NCBI GenBank assembly: GCA_004020545.1
Contig: SAQE01000023.1
Span: 1-64,000, forward strand
Reading direction: 5' to 3'
DNA: 64,000 nucleotides
DNA from: Mesorhizobium sp.
Lineage (GTDB): Bacteria; Pseudomonadota; Alphaproteobacteria; Rhizobiales; Rhizobiaceae
In this document: piece by piece, positions 7,634 to 15,433 of the stretch
Layout: every line of letters begins with the position of its first letter
How positions within the stretch are numbered: the first letter of the stretch is position 1
Position numbers and translations under genes: made by a program
The notes under the pieces: generated by a model
What the model was told of the DNA's origin: nothing
The model's input: the letters and a program-made list of their open reading frames with translations, nothing else
The model's database searches: none

Positions 7634-8305
7634 ATGATGGCAGGCACGACCCCACATGAGTCGACGATTTCCGACGGGCGCGCTCGAGCGGGACACGCCG
7701 AACCACCGGACGACGCAGTGCCGATCGCCGAGTTGCGCGATGAGGCGACGGGGTGCCGTCGCTGTCCGCTATGGCGCAATGCGACACAGACGGTTTTCGG
7801 TGAAGGGCCGGAAGACGCCGAGGTGATCTTTGTCGGCGAACAACCGGGAGACCAGGAGGATCGGGCCGGCAAACCATTTGTCGGGCCGGCGGGGAGGATG
7901 CTCGACGCCACGCTGGAAGATGCCGAGATCGACCGCCGCAAGGTCTATGTGACCAATGCGGTGAAGCACTTCAAATTCGAGCCGCGCGGCAAGCGGCGCA
8001 TCCACTCGAAACCCAATGCCGGCGAGGTGCAGGCCTGCCGCTGGTGGCTGGACAAGGAGATTGGGCGGATCGAGCCCCGTCTTGCCGTGGCGCTTGGCGC
8101 GACGGCGGCGCAGTCGCTGCTTGGCAAGGCGGTGCCGGTGTTGAAGAGGCGTGGCGAGGTGATCGAGCGCGATGACGGCTTGCGCGTGTTCATCACCATC
8201 CACCCCTCGCTTATCCTGCGCATCCGCGAGCAGGAGGACAAGGAGGCCGAGCGCGAGCGGTTTCTCAAGGATATGCTGAAGGTGAAGCAGCTGATGGCTG
8301 CTTAA
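7634..8305 (+). CDS. UdgX-type uracil-DNA binding protein / family 4-5-like uracil-DNA glycosylase
   Basis: A 223-residue member of the uracil-DNA glycosylase superfamily. It has iron-sulfur cysteines near the N-terminus (C41, C44) and another at about 135, motif A GEQPGDQEDRAGKPFVGPAG (residues 68-87), and the loop RGKRRIHSKP, whose KRRIH (120-124) is the hallmark of UdgX. Motif B appears as HPSLILR (about 195). UdgX binds uracil in DNA and traps the abasic site covalently through the KRRIH histidine, blocking further excision. A 22-residue stretch before the domain is poorly conserved in character. The gene follows the amine-metabolism pair without an obvious functional link. Confidence 0.88.
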   Translation: MMAGTTPHESTISDGRARAGHAEPPDDAVPIAELRDEATGCRRCPLWRNATQTVFGEGPEDAEVIFVGEQPGDQEDRAGKPFVGPAGRMLDATLEDAEIDRRKVYVTNAVKHFKFEPRGKRRIHSKPNAGEVQACRWWLDKEIGRIEPRLAVALGATAAQSLLGKAVPVLKRRGEVIERDDGLRVFITIHPSLILRIREQEDKEAERERFLKDMLKVKQLMAA

Positions 8306-8393
8306 TGGTTGTTTCGTGTGTCCCGAGCGGAACCGTGTGCGAAGCTTGACGGATTCTGCTGGACGATTGTGCGACTTTGGAGATTAACCGAGA

Positions 8394-8594
8394 CGCCAGT
8401 CACTTCGTCATCCACGGGCGGAGCAAGGAGCGAAGCGACGCGCGCAGACCCGAGGATCCATTCCGTTACTTCCACGCGTTGCAACACTGCAGAATTCTGC
8501 TCCGCAGCATTCTACGGCTCAGGTCACGGAATGGATCCCAGGGTCTCCGCGACGGAGCGTCGCTCCTGCTTCGCCCTGGAATGACGACCTGCGG
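8394..8594. repeat. RIME-like palindromic intergenic element, copy 1
   Basis: The gap 8306-8601 is filled by an imperfect palindrome. CGTCATCCACGGGCGGAGC and CGAGGATCCATTCCGT on the left pair with ACGGAATGGATCCC and CTGGAATGACGAC on the right. A second copy with the same conserved blocks lies at 14093-14278. Between blocks the copies differ, as expected for non-coding mosaic elements. No gene is seen in it. Confidence 0.8.
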
Positions 8595-8601
8595 GACCGC
8601 G

Positions 8602-9861
8602 CTACCGAACGAGGATTGCCCTTAAATCATTGACGTTCGTCCCGGTCGGCCCCGGGACAAACAGATCACCCGCCGCATTGAAGGCCGTCCAGGCATTGTT
8701 GCCGGCGAGCATTGCCTTGGCGTCGACGCCCGCCGCGCGCATGCGCGACACGGTCGAGCCATCGGCGAAGGCGCCGGCATTGTTCTCCGAGCCGTCGATG
8801 CCGTCGGTGTCTGCGGCGAGGGCGTGGATGCCATCCACACCGTTGATGCCGAGCGCGAAGGCGAGCAGGAATTCCGAGTTGCGGCCGCCCTTGCCTTTGG
8901 CGCGCAAGGTCACCGTCGTCTCGCCGCCGGAGAGGATCAGCACCGGCTTGGCGAAGGGGCGGTTGTGCGTCGCCACCTCGCGGGCGATAGCGGCATGGAC
9001 GGCGCCGACCTCGCGCGCCTCGCCCTCGATGGAATCCGACAGGATCACGGCCTCAATGCCTTGCCGCTTCGCTTCGGCTGCCGCCGCTTCCAGCGACACG
9101 CCCGCCGAGGCGATGAGATGCACCTCATTGCCGGCAAAGCGTGGGTCGTTGGGTCGCGGCGCTTCGGCCGCGTGCGAATTGATATGCGCCGTGACGGAGG
9201 CCGGAAACTTCATGTTGTAGACGGCGATCGCCGCCAGCGCATCCTCGCGGTTGCCGCTGTCGGGAACGGTCGGTCCCGAGGCGACCAACGCCGGATTGTC
9301 GCCGGGAATGTCGGAGACGACCAGCGACACCACCCTCGCCGGATGAGCGGCGGCGGCCAGTCGCCCGCCCTTGATGGTCGAGACATGCTTGCGGATGGTG
9401 TTCATCGCCGCGATCGGCGCGCCGGAGGCAAGCAGCGCCTCGTTGACGGCGATCTCGTCGGCTAAAGTCAGGCCGGGAGCGGGCGACGGCAGCAGCGCCG
9501 AGCCGCCACCGGAAATCAACGCCACGACCAGATCGTCCGATGTCAGACCCCGCACCTTCTCCAGCAGCCGGCGCGACGCTTCGAGGCCGGCGGCATCCGG
9601 CACCGGATGCGCCGCCTCGATGATCTCGATGCGCTCGCATTTCGCGCCATAGCCGTAACGGGTGACGACCAGCCCGTCGATCGGCCCGTCCCAGACCTTC
9701 TCGAAGGCCGCGGCCATTTGCGCTGAGCCTTTTCCAGCGCCGATGACGATGGTGCGGCCCTTCGGTTTCGCCGGCAAATGATTGCGGATCGTCTTTTCCG
9801 GATCGGCGGCGGCGACTGCGGCGTTGAAGATCGACGTAAGGAAGGCTTCTGGATCGGTCAT
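8602..9861 (-). CDS. Glycerate 2-kinase (DUF4147/MOFRL family)
   Basis: A 419-residue glycerate kinase of the TtuD/GckA type. The N-terminal DUF4147 domain contains IVIGAGKGSAQMA, ALISGGGSALLPSPAPGL and IRKHVSTIKGGRLA. The C-terminal MOFRL domain contains LILSGGETTVTL, GKGGRNSEFLLAFAL and AADTDGIDGSE. It phosphorylates glycerate to 2-phosphoglycerate. The frame is open upstream, but the ATG at 9861 overlaps the stop of the UPF0303 gene (ATGA), which fixes the start. Older annotations call this family hydroxypyruvate reductase. In this position it can salvage glyoxylate carbon released from ureidoglycolate, once glyoxylate has become glycerate by enzymes not in the window. Confidence 0.9.
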   Translation of the reverse strand: MTDPEAFLTSIFNAAVAAADPEKTIRNHLPAKPKGRTIVIGAGKGSAQMAAAFEKVWDGPIDGLVVTRYGYGAKCERIEIIEAAHPVPDAAGLEASRRLLEKVRGLTSDDLVVALISGGGSALLPSPAPGLTLADEIAVNEALLASGAPIAAMNTIRKHVSTIKGGRLAAAAHPARVVSLVVSDIPGDNPALVASGPTVPDSGNREDALAAIAVYNMKFPASVTAHINSHAAEAPRPNDPRFAGNEVHLIASAGVSLEAAAAEAKRQGIEAVILSDSIEGEAREVGAVHAAIAREVATHNRPFAKPVLILSGGETTVTLRAKGKGGRNSEFLLAFALGINGVDGIHALAADTDGIDGSENNAGAFADGSTVSRMRAAGVDAKAMLAGNNAWTAFNAAGDLFVPGPTGTNVNDLRAILVR

Positions 9862-10361
9862 TTTTCTTCCGGCGGCAACTTGAGCTTGCTCGCATCGACG
9901 CCCAGATGCTCGCAGAGCGCATCGACCACGACGCCGTGGTCCTCGCGCTCTGGCAGGCCCGAGACGGCGATGACACCGATCACGCCGGCGCCTTTGACGG
10001 TGACGGGAAAGCCGCCGCCGGCCAGCACATAATCGGCAATGTCCAGCCCCTCGCCGACCTTGAAGGTGCGGTTGGGCCGCTGCTGTTCCAGCACCATACG
10101 GTAGGTGCTCCTGAGGTAGCGCTTCACAACATTGATCTTGCGCCGCGCCCAGTCGGGATTGGAGGCGTTGGAGCCCGGCATCGCGGCATAGAACAGTGGG
10201 CGGTCGAAGGTCCTGATGTCGACGATGATCGGCAGGTTTTCCTTGAGCGCCCGTTCCCGTATCGCCGAGCCGATCTCGAAGGCCACCGACTCGTCGAAGG
10301 CCGGGAAGACCAGCGTGGCTTCCTGTTTCTTGATCAGAGCGATGTCGTCGGCGATAGCCAT
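9858..10361 (-). CDS. UPF0303 / heme-degrading-domain family protein
   Basis: A 167-residue single-domain protein of the UPF0303 family, related to the GlcG/HbpS fold. Visible hallmarks are the N-terminal FPAFDESVAFEIGSAIRERA, IVDIRTFDRPLFYAAMPGS, and the glycine-rich YVLAGGGFPVTVKGAGVIGVIAVSG (split across residues 105-130) followed by EREDHGVVVDAL. Family members bind heme or small ligands, but no enzymatic role is established. It is coupled by ATGA overlap to the glycerate kinase and lies 79 bases after guaD, so it probably belongs to the purine/glyoxylate operon. Confidence 0.82.
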   Translation of the reverse strand: MAIADDIALIKKQEATLVFPAFDESVAFEIGSAIRERALKENLPIIVDIRTFDRPLFYAAMPGSNASNPDWARRKINVVKRYLRSTYRMVLEQQRPNRTFKVGEGLDIADYVLAGGGFPVTVKGAGVIGVIAVSGLPEREDHGVVVDALCEHLGVDASKLKLPPEEK

Positions 10362-10440
10362 AGCGTTCCCCTGTCAATGTCCGACGCACGCTTTGGCCGA
10401 TGGCTGACGCGGGGTCAAGCGCGGAGCGCATGGAATGGCG

Positions 10441-11754
10441 TTATGCCGCGATGGCACTCTTTGCCGGCCGGCCTGCCACATAGACCTCGCGCACGGCGCG
10501 ATCGTCGCCCAGAGTCTGCAGCAGGAAGAGTTCCTCGGCCAGCGTCTCCACCGTCTCCATCCGCAGCCGCATCGCCGGCGTCGCATGAGCATTGAGCACG
10601 ACGATATCGGCGTCCGTGCCTTCATCGAGCGTGCCGACCCTGTCGGCCACCGACAGCGCTTCGGCATTGCCGCGAGTCAATTGCCAGAAGGACTGGAACG
10701 GGTTCAGCTTCTCGCCGTTCAGCGCGATCACCTTGTAGCCCTCGTCCATGGTGCGCAGCATCGAATAGTTGGTGCCGCCGCCGACATCGGTGGCGGTGGC
10801 GATCCTGAGCGGCTTTTCGCGACGGCGGTAGCGCTGGTAGTCGAACAGGCCGGAACCGAGGAAGAGATTGGAGGTCGGGCAGAACACCGCCACCGAGCCC
10901 GACTGCGACAGCGCATCCGCCTCACGCTCGGAGAGATGGATGCAGTGGCCGAACAAGCTCTTCCTGCCCAGCAAGCCGTAATGCTCGTAGATATCGGTGT
11001 AGTCGCGCGACCAGGGATAGAGCTCCTGGGTGAAGGCGATCTCGGCGTGGTTCTCCGACAGATGCGTCTGCATGTGGAGATCGGGATATTCGCGGCAGAG
11101 CGCGCTGGCCATCTCCATCTGCTCGGGCGAGGAGGTGATGGCGAAGCGCGGCGTGATGGCATAGAGCTGGCGGCCCTTGCCGTGCCATTCGGCAATCAGC
11201 GCCTTGGTATCGTCATAGCCGGTCTGCGGCGTGTCGAGCACGCCATCCGGCGCATTGCGGTCCATCATCACCTTGCCGGCGATGTTGAGCATGTTGCGGT
11301 CATGCGACTCGGCAAAGAAGGCTTCGGCGGAAGATTTGTGCACCGAGCAATAAGCAGCAACCGTCGTCGTGCCATGGCGCAGCATTTCGTCAAGGAACAG
11401 CCGAGCGATGCGGCGGCCGTGCTGCGCGTTCCGAAACTTCGTCTCTTCGGGAAAAGTGTATTTGTTCAGCCAGTCGAGCAGCTCGGCGCCGTAGGAGGCG
11501 ATGACCTGCATCTGCGGAAAGTGCACATGCGCGTCGATGAAGCCGGGCAGGATGAGATGCGGGCGGTGGTCGATCGTCTCGACGCCGGCGCCGGCGCGCT
11601 TTGCGACCTCGGCATAGGGGCCGGCGGCAATGATCGTGCCGTTATCGATCAGCAGCCCGCCATCTTCCTCGTAGCGCCAAGCGGCATGGTCGTCTGTCGC
11701 TTCGGGCCAGCGCAGGAAGGACAGCGTGCGGCCGCGCAGGAGTTTTGAGGTCAT
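10441..11754 (-). CDS. guaD: Guanine deaminase (amidohydrolase type)
   Basis: A 437-residue amidohydrolase. Metal ligands appear in PGFIDAHVHFPQ (about residues 70-81), QTHLSENHAEI and GHCIHLSERE, and the distal aspartate in ATATDVGGGTNYSML. The PQ after HVHF is characteristic of guanine deaminases. It converts guanine to xanthine and ammonia in the cytoplasm, feeding xanthine dehydrogenase. The gene starts one base after the puuD stop and is surely cotranscribed with it. Confidence 0.93.
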   Translation of the reverse strand: MTSKLLRGRTLSFLRWPEATDDHAAWRYEEDGGLLIDNGTIIAAGPYAEVAKRAGAGVETIDHRPHLILPGFIDAHVHFPQMQVIASYGAELLDWLNKYTFPEETKFRNAQHGRRIARLFLDEMLRHGTTTVAAYCSVHKSSAEAFFAESHDRNMLNIAGKVMMDRNAPDGVLDTPQTGYDDTKALIAEWHGKGRQLYAITPRFAITSSPEQMEMASALCREYPDLHMQTHLSENHAEIAFTQELYPWSRDYTDIYEHYGLLGRKSLFGHCIHLSEREADALSQSGSVAVFCPTSNLFLGSGLFDYQRYRRREKPLRIATATDVGGGTNYSMLRTMDEGYKVIALNGEKLNPFQSFWQLTRGNAEALSVADRVGTLDEGTDADIVVLNAHATPAMRLRMETVETLAEELFLLQTLGDDRAVREVYVAGRPAKSAIAA

Positions 11755-11755
11755 G

Positions 11756-12982
11756 TTACTTTCCGGCGCCTTCGAACCAAGCCACCAAAAGGGCCCGTTC
11801 CTGGTCGGTTATCTGGGTGACGTTGGCGGGCGGCATGGCATGCGCCCGGCCGGCCTGCAGATAGATCTCACGGGCATGCTCGGCGATGCGCGCATCGGTG
11901 TCGAGCATCACGCCCTTCGGTGCGTGGTAGATGCCTTCGTAGACCGGCTCCTCGGTATGGCACATCGAGCAGCGGCCGAGCACGGTGTCGCGTACGGCCG
12001 GGAAATGCGCCGAGGCCATATAGACCTGGGCGGCAGCGGATGCGGCAGACGTCTTCGGCTCGCCGGTCAGCACCTTCGGCACGGTCGAGAGCCAGACGAT
12101 GACCATGAAGAGGACGGCGGCGCCGAGCCAGGTCCAGGTCGGGTTACCCTTCCTTGCGTGCACCGTGTTGAAATAGTGCCGGATCAGCACGCCGATGATG
12201 AAGACCAGCGAGGCGATGACCCAGTTGAACTCGGTACCGAAGGCCAGCGGGTAATGGTTCGACAGCATCAGGAACAGGACCGGCAAGGTCAGGTAGTTGT
12301 TGTGCAGCGAGCGCTGCTTGGCGATCTTGCCGTATTTCGGGTCCGGCTTGTGGCCGGCGATCAGGTCGGCGACGACGATCTTCTGATTGGGGATGATGAT
12401 GATGAAGACATTGGCCGACATGATCGTGGCGGTGATGGCGCCGAGATGCAGGAAGGCGGCGCGGCCGGTGAAGAGGTGCGTCAGCCCCCAGGCGATGAAA
12501 ACCAGCACGCAGTAAAGCACCAGCATCAGCCCGGTGTCGCTTTTGCCCAGCGGCGAGCGGCACAAGAGGTCGTAGACGATCCAGCCGACGCCGATTGTCG
12601 CCAGCGACAGCAGAATGCCGACCGGCACCGAGACGTCGAGCACATTGGGATCGATCAGGAAGAGGTCGGCGCCGGCATAATAGACCACGCAGAGCATGGC
12701 GAAGCCCGACAGCCAGGTGGCGTAGGACTCCCATTTGAACCAGGTCAGGTGCTCCGGCATTTCGGCCGGCGCCACCAGATATTTCTGGATGTGGTAGAAG
12801 CCGCCGCCATGCACCTGCCATTCCTCGCCGAAGGCGCCGGCGGGCAGGCCGGGACGCTGGCGAAGCCCGAGATCGAGGGCGACGAAATAGAAGGACGAGC
12901 CGATCCAGGCGATGCCGGTGATGACATGCAGCCAGCGGACCGCGAAGCTCAGCCAGTCCCAGAAAATCGCAAAATCCATCAT
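11756..12982 (-). CDS. puuD: Urate hydroxylase PuuD (membrane, cytochrome c domain)
   Basis: A 408-residue integral membrane protein. About eight hydrophobic segments fill residues 1-310, with membrane-embedded histidines (RWLHVITGIAWIGSSFYF, HNNYLTLPVLFLMLSNHYP). A C-terminal periplasmic cytochrome c domain follows, with the heme motif CSMCH (about residue 337) and a distal methionine in HAMPPANVT. PuuD oxidises urate to 5-hydroxyisourate using the respiratory chain, in place of soluble uricase. It leads the operon puuD-guaD-UPF0303-glycerate kinase and is divergent from a LysR gene. Confidence 0.95.
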   Translation of the reverse strand: MMDFAIFWDWLSFAVRWLHVITGIAWIGSSFYFVALDLGLRQRPGLPAGAFGEEWQVHGGGFYHIQKYLVAPAEMPEHLTWFKWESYATWLSGFAMLCVVYYAGADLFLIDPNVLDVSVPVGILLSLATIGVGWIVYDLLCRSPLGKSDTGLMLVLYCVLVFIAWGLTHLFTGRAAFLHLGAITATIMSANVFIIIIPNQKIVVADLIAGHKPDPKYGKIAKQRSLHNNYLTLPVLFLMLSNHYPLAFGTEFNWVIASLVFIIGVLIRHYFNTVHARKGNPTWTWLGAAVLFMVIVWLSTVPKVLTGEPKTSAASAAAQVYMASAHFPAVRDTVLGRCSMCHTEEPVYEGIYHAPKGVMLDTDARIAEHAREIYLQAGRAHAMPPANVTQITDQERALLVAWFEGAGK

Positions 12983-13089
12983 CGAGTCGCCCCTGGGAAA
13001 TCGCCCCTGCCGATTGCACGACTTTACGGGCTGGCACCGAAACGAAAAGAGGCGGGGCCCGCGATGACTTTCAAAAAAAAATGGAAAAT

Positions 13090-13112
13090 ACTAGGGTACT
13101 GCACGTAGTAGT
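13090..13112. promoter_or_regulatory. Weak candidate LysR binding site between puuD and the LysR gene
   Basis: The 149-base divergent gap contains an A-run (13073-13082) and an imperfect dyad with ACTA and TAGT ends around a TACTGCACGTAGTA core, about 20 bases upstream of the LysR gene. LysR proteins usually bind such short dyads near their own start. The symmetry is poor, so this is a pointer only. Confidence 0.25.
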
Positions 13113-13131
13113 TTGAGAGCCGCGAAGCCGC

Positions 13132-14052
13132 ATGGCCTATCTCGACAACATCGCCGTCTTCGTCCGTGTCGTCGAGCTCGGCAATCTGTCGGCAGCCGGG
13201 CGTGACATGCGCATTTCGCCGGCGGTCGCCTCCAACCGCATCAAGGAACTGGAGAAGCATCTCGGGGTCAGGCTGTTCAACCGCACGACAAGGCAGTTGA
13301 TGCCGACCGAGCACGGCACGGTGTTCTATACTGGCGCCAAGCAGGTCCTGGAGGCGATCACCGAGGCAGAAGCCGCTGTCGCCGCTCTCTCCGGCCAGCC
13401 ACGCGGCACCATCAGGGTGACCGCGCCACTCGGGCTTGGCCGGCGGCTGATCGCCTCCGGCATCCCGGACTTCCACGACAAATATCCTGATATCGAGGTG
13501 CGCCTCAGGCTCTCCGATCACAATGTCGACATCATGAAGGAAGGCATCGATGTCGCCTTCCGGCTCGGCATCATCGAGGATTCTAGCCTGAGGATGCGCG
13601 GCATCATGGACTGCGAGCGCGTGCTGGTGGCGGCGCCGAAATATCTCGAGGCGCGTGGCGAGCCGGTCGAGCCGCAGGAGCTGATCGGCAAGAAGCATGA
13701 CTGCCTGATGCTGCGCTATGCCGGCACGCGCGAATATGTCTGGACGCTGCAGACGCCGAACGGCGTGCAGAAATTCGAGGTGCACGGGCCATATGACACC
13801 GACGACGGCGACGTTCTGACCGGCTGGGCGCTGTCGGGGCGCGGCATCATCAACAAGCCGCGCTTCGAGGTCGAGCCGTTCATCCGCGACCAGCGGCTGA
13901 AAGTGATCCTGGCCAAGACGCCGCCGACGCCGGTGCAGTTGGCCGCCGTCTATCCGCACAAGAAGCTGCAGGACCCGAAGGTGCGCCTGCTGCTCGACTT
14001 CATGGCCGACCGCTGCCAGCGGCTGATCAAGGACATTCTTGCCGGCAAGTAG
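13132..14052 (+). CDS. LysR family transcriptional regulator, probable purine-catabolism regulator
   Basis: A 306-residue LysR-type protein. The N-terminal winged helix (residues 1-60) contains LGNLSAAGRDMRISPAVASN and EKHLGVRLFNRTTRQLMPTE. The effector domain starts around RGTIRVTAPLGLGRRLI (about 92) and continues to about 295. It belongs by pattern to the large group with the conserved start of the effector domain RVTAP. It is divergent from puuD, the usual arrangement for a LysR gene and its target operon, so the likely effector is a purine or ureide intermediate. The start at 13132 follows a short AG-rich stretch (GAGAGCCGCGAAGCC). Confidence 0.9.
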   Translation: MAYLDNIAVFVRVVELGNLSAAGRDMRISPAVASNRIKELEKHLGVRLFNRTTRQLMPTEHGTVFYTGAKQVLEAITEAEAAVAALSGQPRGTIRVTAPLGLGRRLIASGIPDFHDKYPDIEVRLRLSDHNVDIMKEGIDVAFRLGIIEDSSLRMRGIMDCERVLVAAPKYLEARGEPVEPQELIGKKHDCLMLRYAGTREYVWTLQTPNGVQKFEVHGPYDTDDGDVLTGWALSGRGIINKPRFEVEPFIRDQRLKVILAKTPPTPVQLAAVYPHKKLQDPKVRLLLDFMADRCQRLIKDILAGK

Positions 14053-14092
14053 GGGCTTGGCAGCGTTGCATACTTCGGGATTGGCCGAAGCC

Positions 14093-14278
14093 TCCGTGAC
14101 GTCGTCATCCACGGGCGGAGCGACGCGAAGCGGAACGCAGACCCGAGGATCCATTCCGTGACTTTAATCGTAGGTGCTGCCGAGCAGAACTCTGCACCCT
14201 CGCAACGCTTTGAAGTTACGGAATGGTCTATGGTCTGCGCCGCGTCGCTTCTTGCTCCGCCATAGAATGACGACGTGA
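14093..14278. repeat. RIME-like palindromic intergenic element, copy 2
   Basis: This copy occupies most of the 415-base gap 14053-14467. It shares with 8394-8594 the blocks CGTCATCCACGGGCGGAGC, GACCCGAGGATCCATTCCGT, TACGGAATGG and AGAATGACGAC. Its ends pair as an imperfect palindrome. The remaining 14279-14467 holds no gene that I can recognise and should carry the promoter of the flavin-monooxygenase pair. Confidence 0.8.
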
Positions 14279-14467
14279 TGGGCGTTCAGGCTAATCGCCG
14301 AAATATCTGGCCGCCAACGCAACATTCAGGCCGTCAAGACTTCTACATCGAGGCACGTGACGGCTGGCCGGCAAGTGACAGCCTTGTGGCCCATTCGATC
14401 CCGTTGCCTTGCACGAAGGCAGGCCTAGGTTGGTAGCCGGAACGCTGTCCGATTTTCAGGCAGCCGA

Positions 14468-15433
14468 ATGGGCCGCACAATGCATCTTGCCGTTTCGCTC
14501 GACATCGCGGCCGCCACGGGGCAGGCCGGGCTGACATTCACGGAGATCGCTGGCTTTGTGCGGAAGGCGGAAGCGGCGGGCGCCGACATGGTTATCATTT
14601 CCGACTCCGCCGACGCACCGTCGAGCAGCCCGTTCGAAGCGACCACACTGCTGGCCGCTCTGGCAACGATGACCGACAGGATCGGGCTGGTGGCCGGCGC
14701 CTCGACGCTCGCCCACCAGCCGTACAATCTGGCGCGCCGTTTTGCTTCGCTCGACATCATCAGCCATGGCCGCATCGGCTGGAATGCGACGATGCGGCAA
14801 AATCCGCGCGAGGTAGCCAATTTCAGCCGGCCGGAAGGCATAGCCGATGACGATTTCCGCCGCCGCGCGGAAGAGTTCATCGGCATCGTGCAGGGTCTTT
14901 GGCGAGGCTGGGATGCGGACGCTCTGCTGTTCGACAAGGCCGGCGGCCGGTTCCACGATCCGGAGAAGATGCATTTCCTTGACCACAAGGGTGAGTTCTT
15001 CTCCGTGCGCGGGCCGCTCAATGTCGCCCGCTCGCCGCAGGACATGCCCGTGCTGGTCATGTCGGGCCTGGGGGAGGCCGATCTCGATTTCGGCGCCAAA
15101 GTCGCCGATGTCGTGCTGATCGAGGCGGAGGGTGCCAAGACAGCCTATGACGATCTCAAGCGCCGCGCGGTTGCCGCCGGACGCGAGCCGGAAGCCATGA
15201 AGGTGCTGGTGACGATTGGCGTGGACGAGCTTGCGGCTGGCGGGCTTGAGGACTGGTTCGACACCAAAAGCTGCGATGGTTTCAATTTCGCGTTGCCGGC
15301 CGATCTTTCCGCGCTCGATGACTTCACCGACCATATCCTGCCGGAACTTCGGCGTCGCGGCATGGCCCGATCGGCTGATGCCGAGGCAACACTGCGCGGA
15401 CATCTCAGGCTTGGCGCGGGAGGCGCAAAATGA
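14468..15433 (+). CDS. LLM class flavin-dependent oxidoreductase (short form)
   Basis: A 321-residue luciferase-like monooxygenase of the NtaA/SnaA/DszA subgroup. It shows the family's ITDRIGLVAGASTLAHQPYN-like strand (here MTDRIGLVAGASTLAHQPYN), ARRFASLDIISHGRIGWN, and DHKGEFFSVRGPLNVARSPQ. It lacks about 90 residues relative to its neighbour, mainly the insertion and C-terminal part, so it may be a diverged partner. Such enzymes use reduced FMN and oxygen to cleave C-N or C-S bonds; no flavin reductase gene is next to it. The substrate is unknown. A second ATG at 14480 is an alternative start. Stop and next ATG overlap. Confidence 0.83.
   Translation: MGRTMHLAVSLDIAAATGQAGLTFTEIAGFVRKAEAAGADMVIISDSADAPSSSPFEATTLLAALATMTDRIGLVAGASTLAHQPYNLARRFASLDIISHGRIGWNATMRQNPREVANFSRPEGIADDDFRRRAEEFIGIVQGLWRGWDADALLFDKAGGRFHDPEKMHFLDHKGEFFSVRGPLNVARSPQDMPVLVMSGLGEADLDFGAKVADVVLIEAEGAKTAYDDLKRRAVAAGREPEAMKVLVTIGVDELAAGGLEDWFDTKSCDGFNFALPADLSALDDFTDHILPELRRRGMARSADAEATLRGHLRLGAGGAK

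Noticed and set aside
8306-8601. Possible small gene in the gap after udgX
   Set aside because: Open frames of 60-90 codons there fall entirely within a repeat whose second copy at 14093 does not keep the frames.
9862-10431. N-terminal extension of the glycerate kinase frame
   Set aside because: The extra 190 codons overlap the UPF0303 gene in another frame and are not protein-like; the ATGA overlap at 9861 marks the start.
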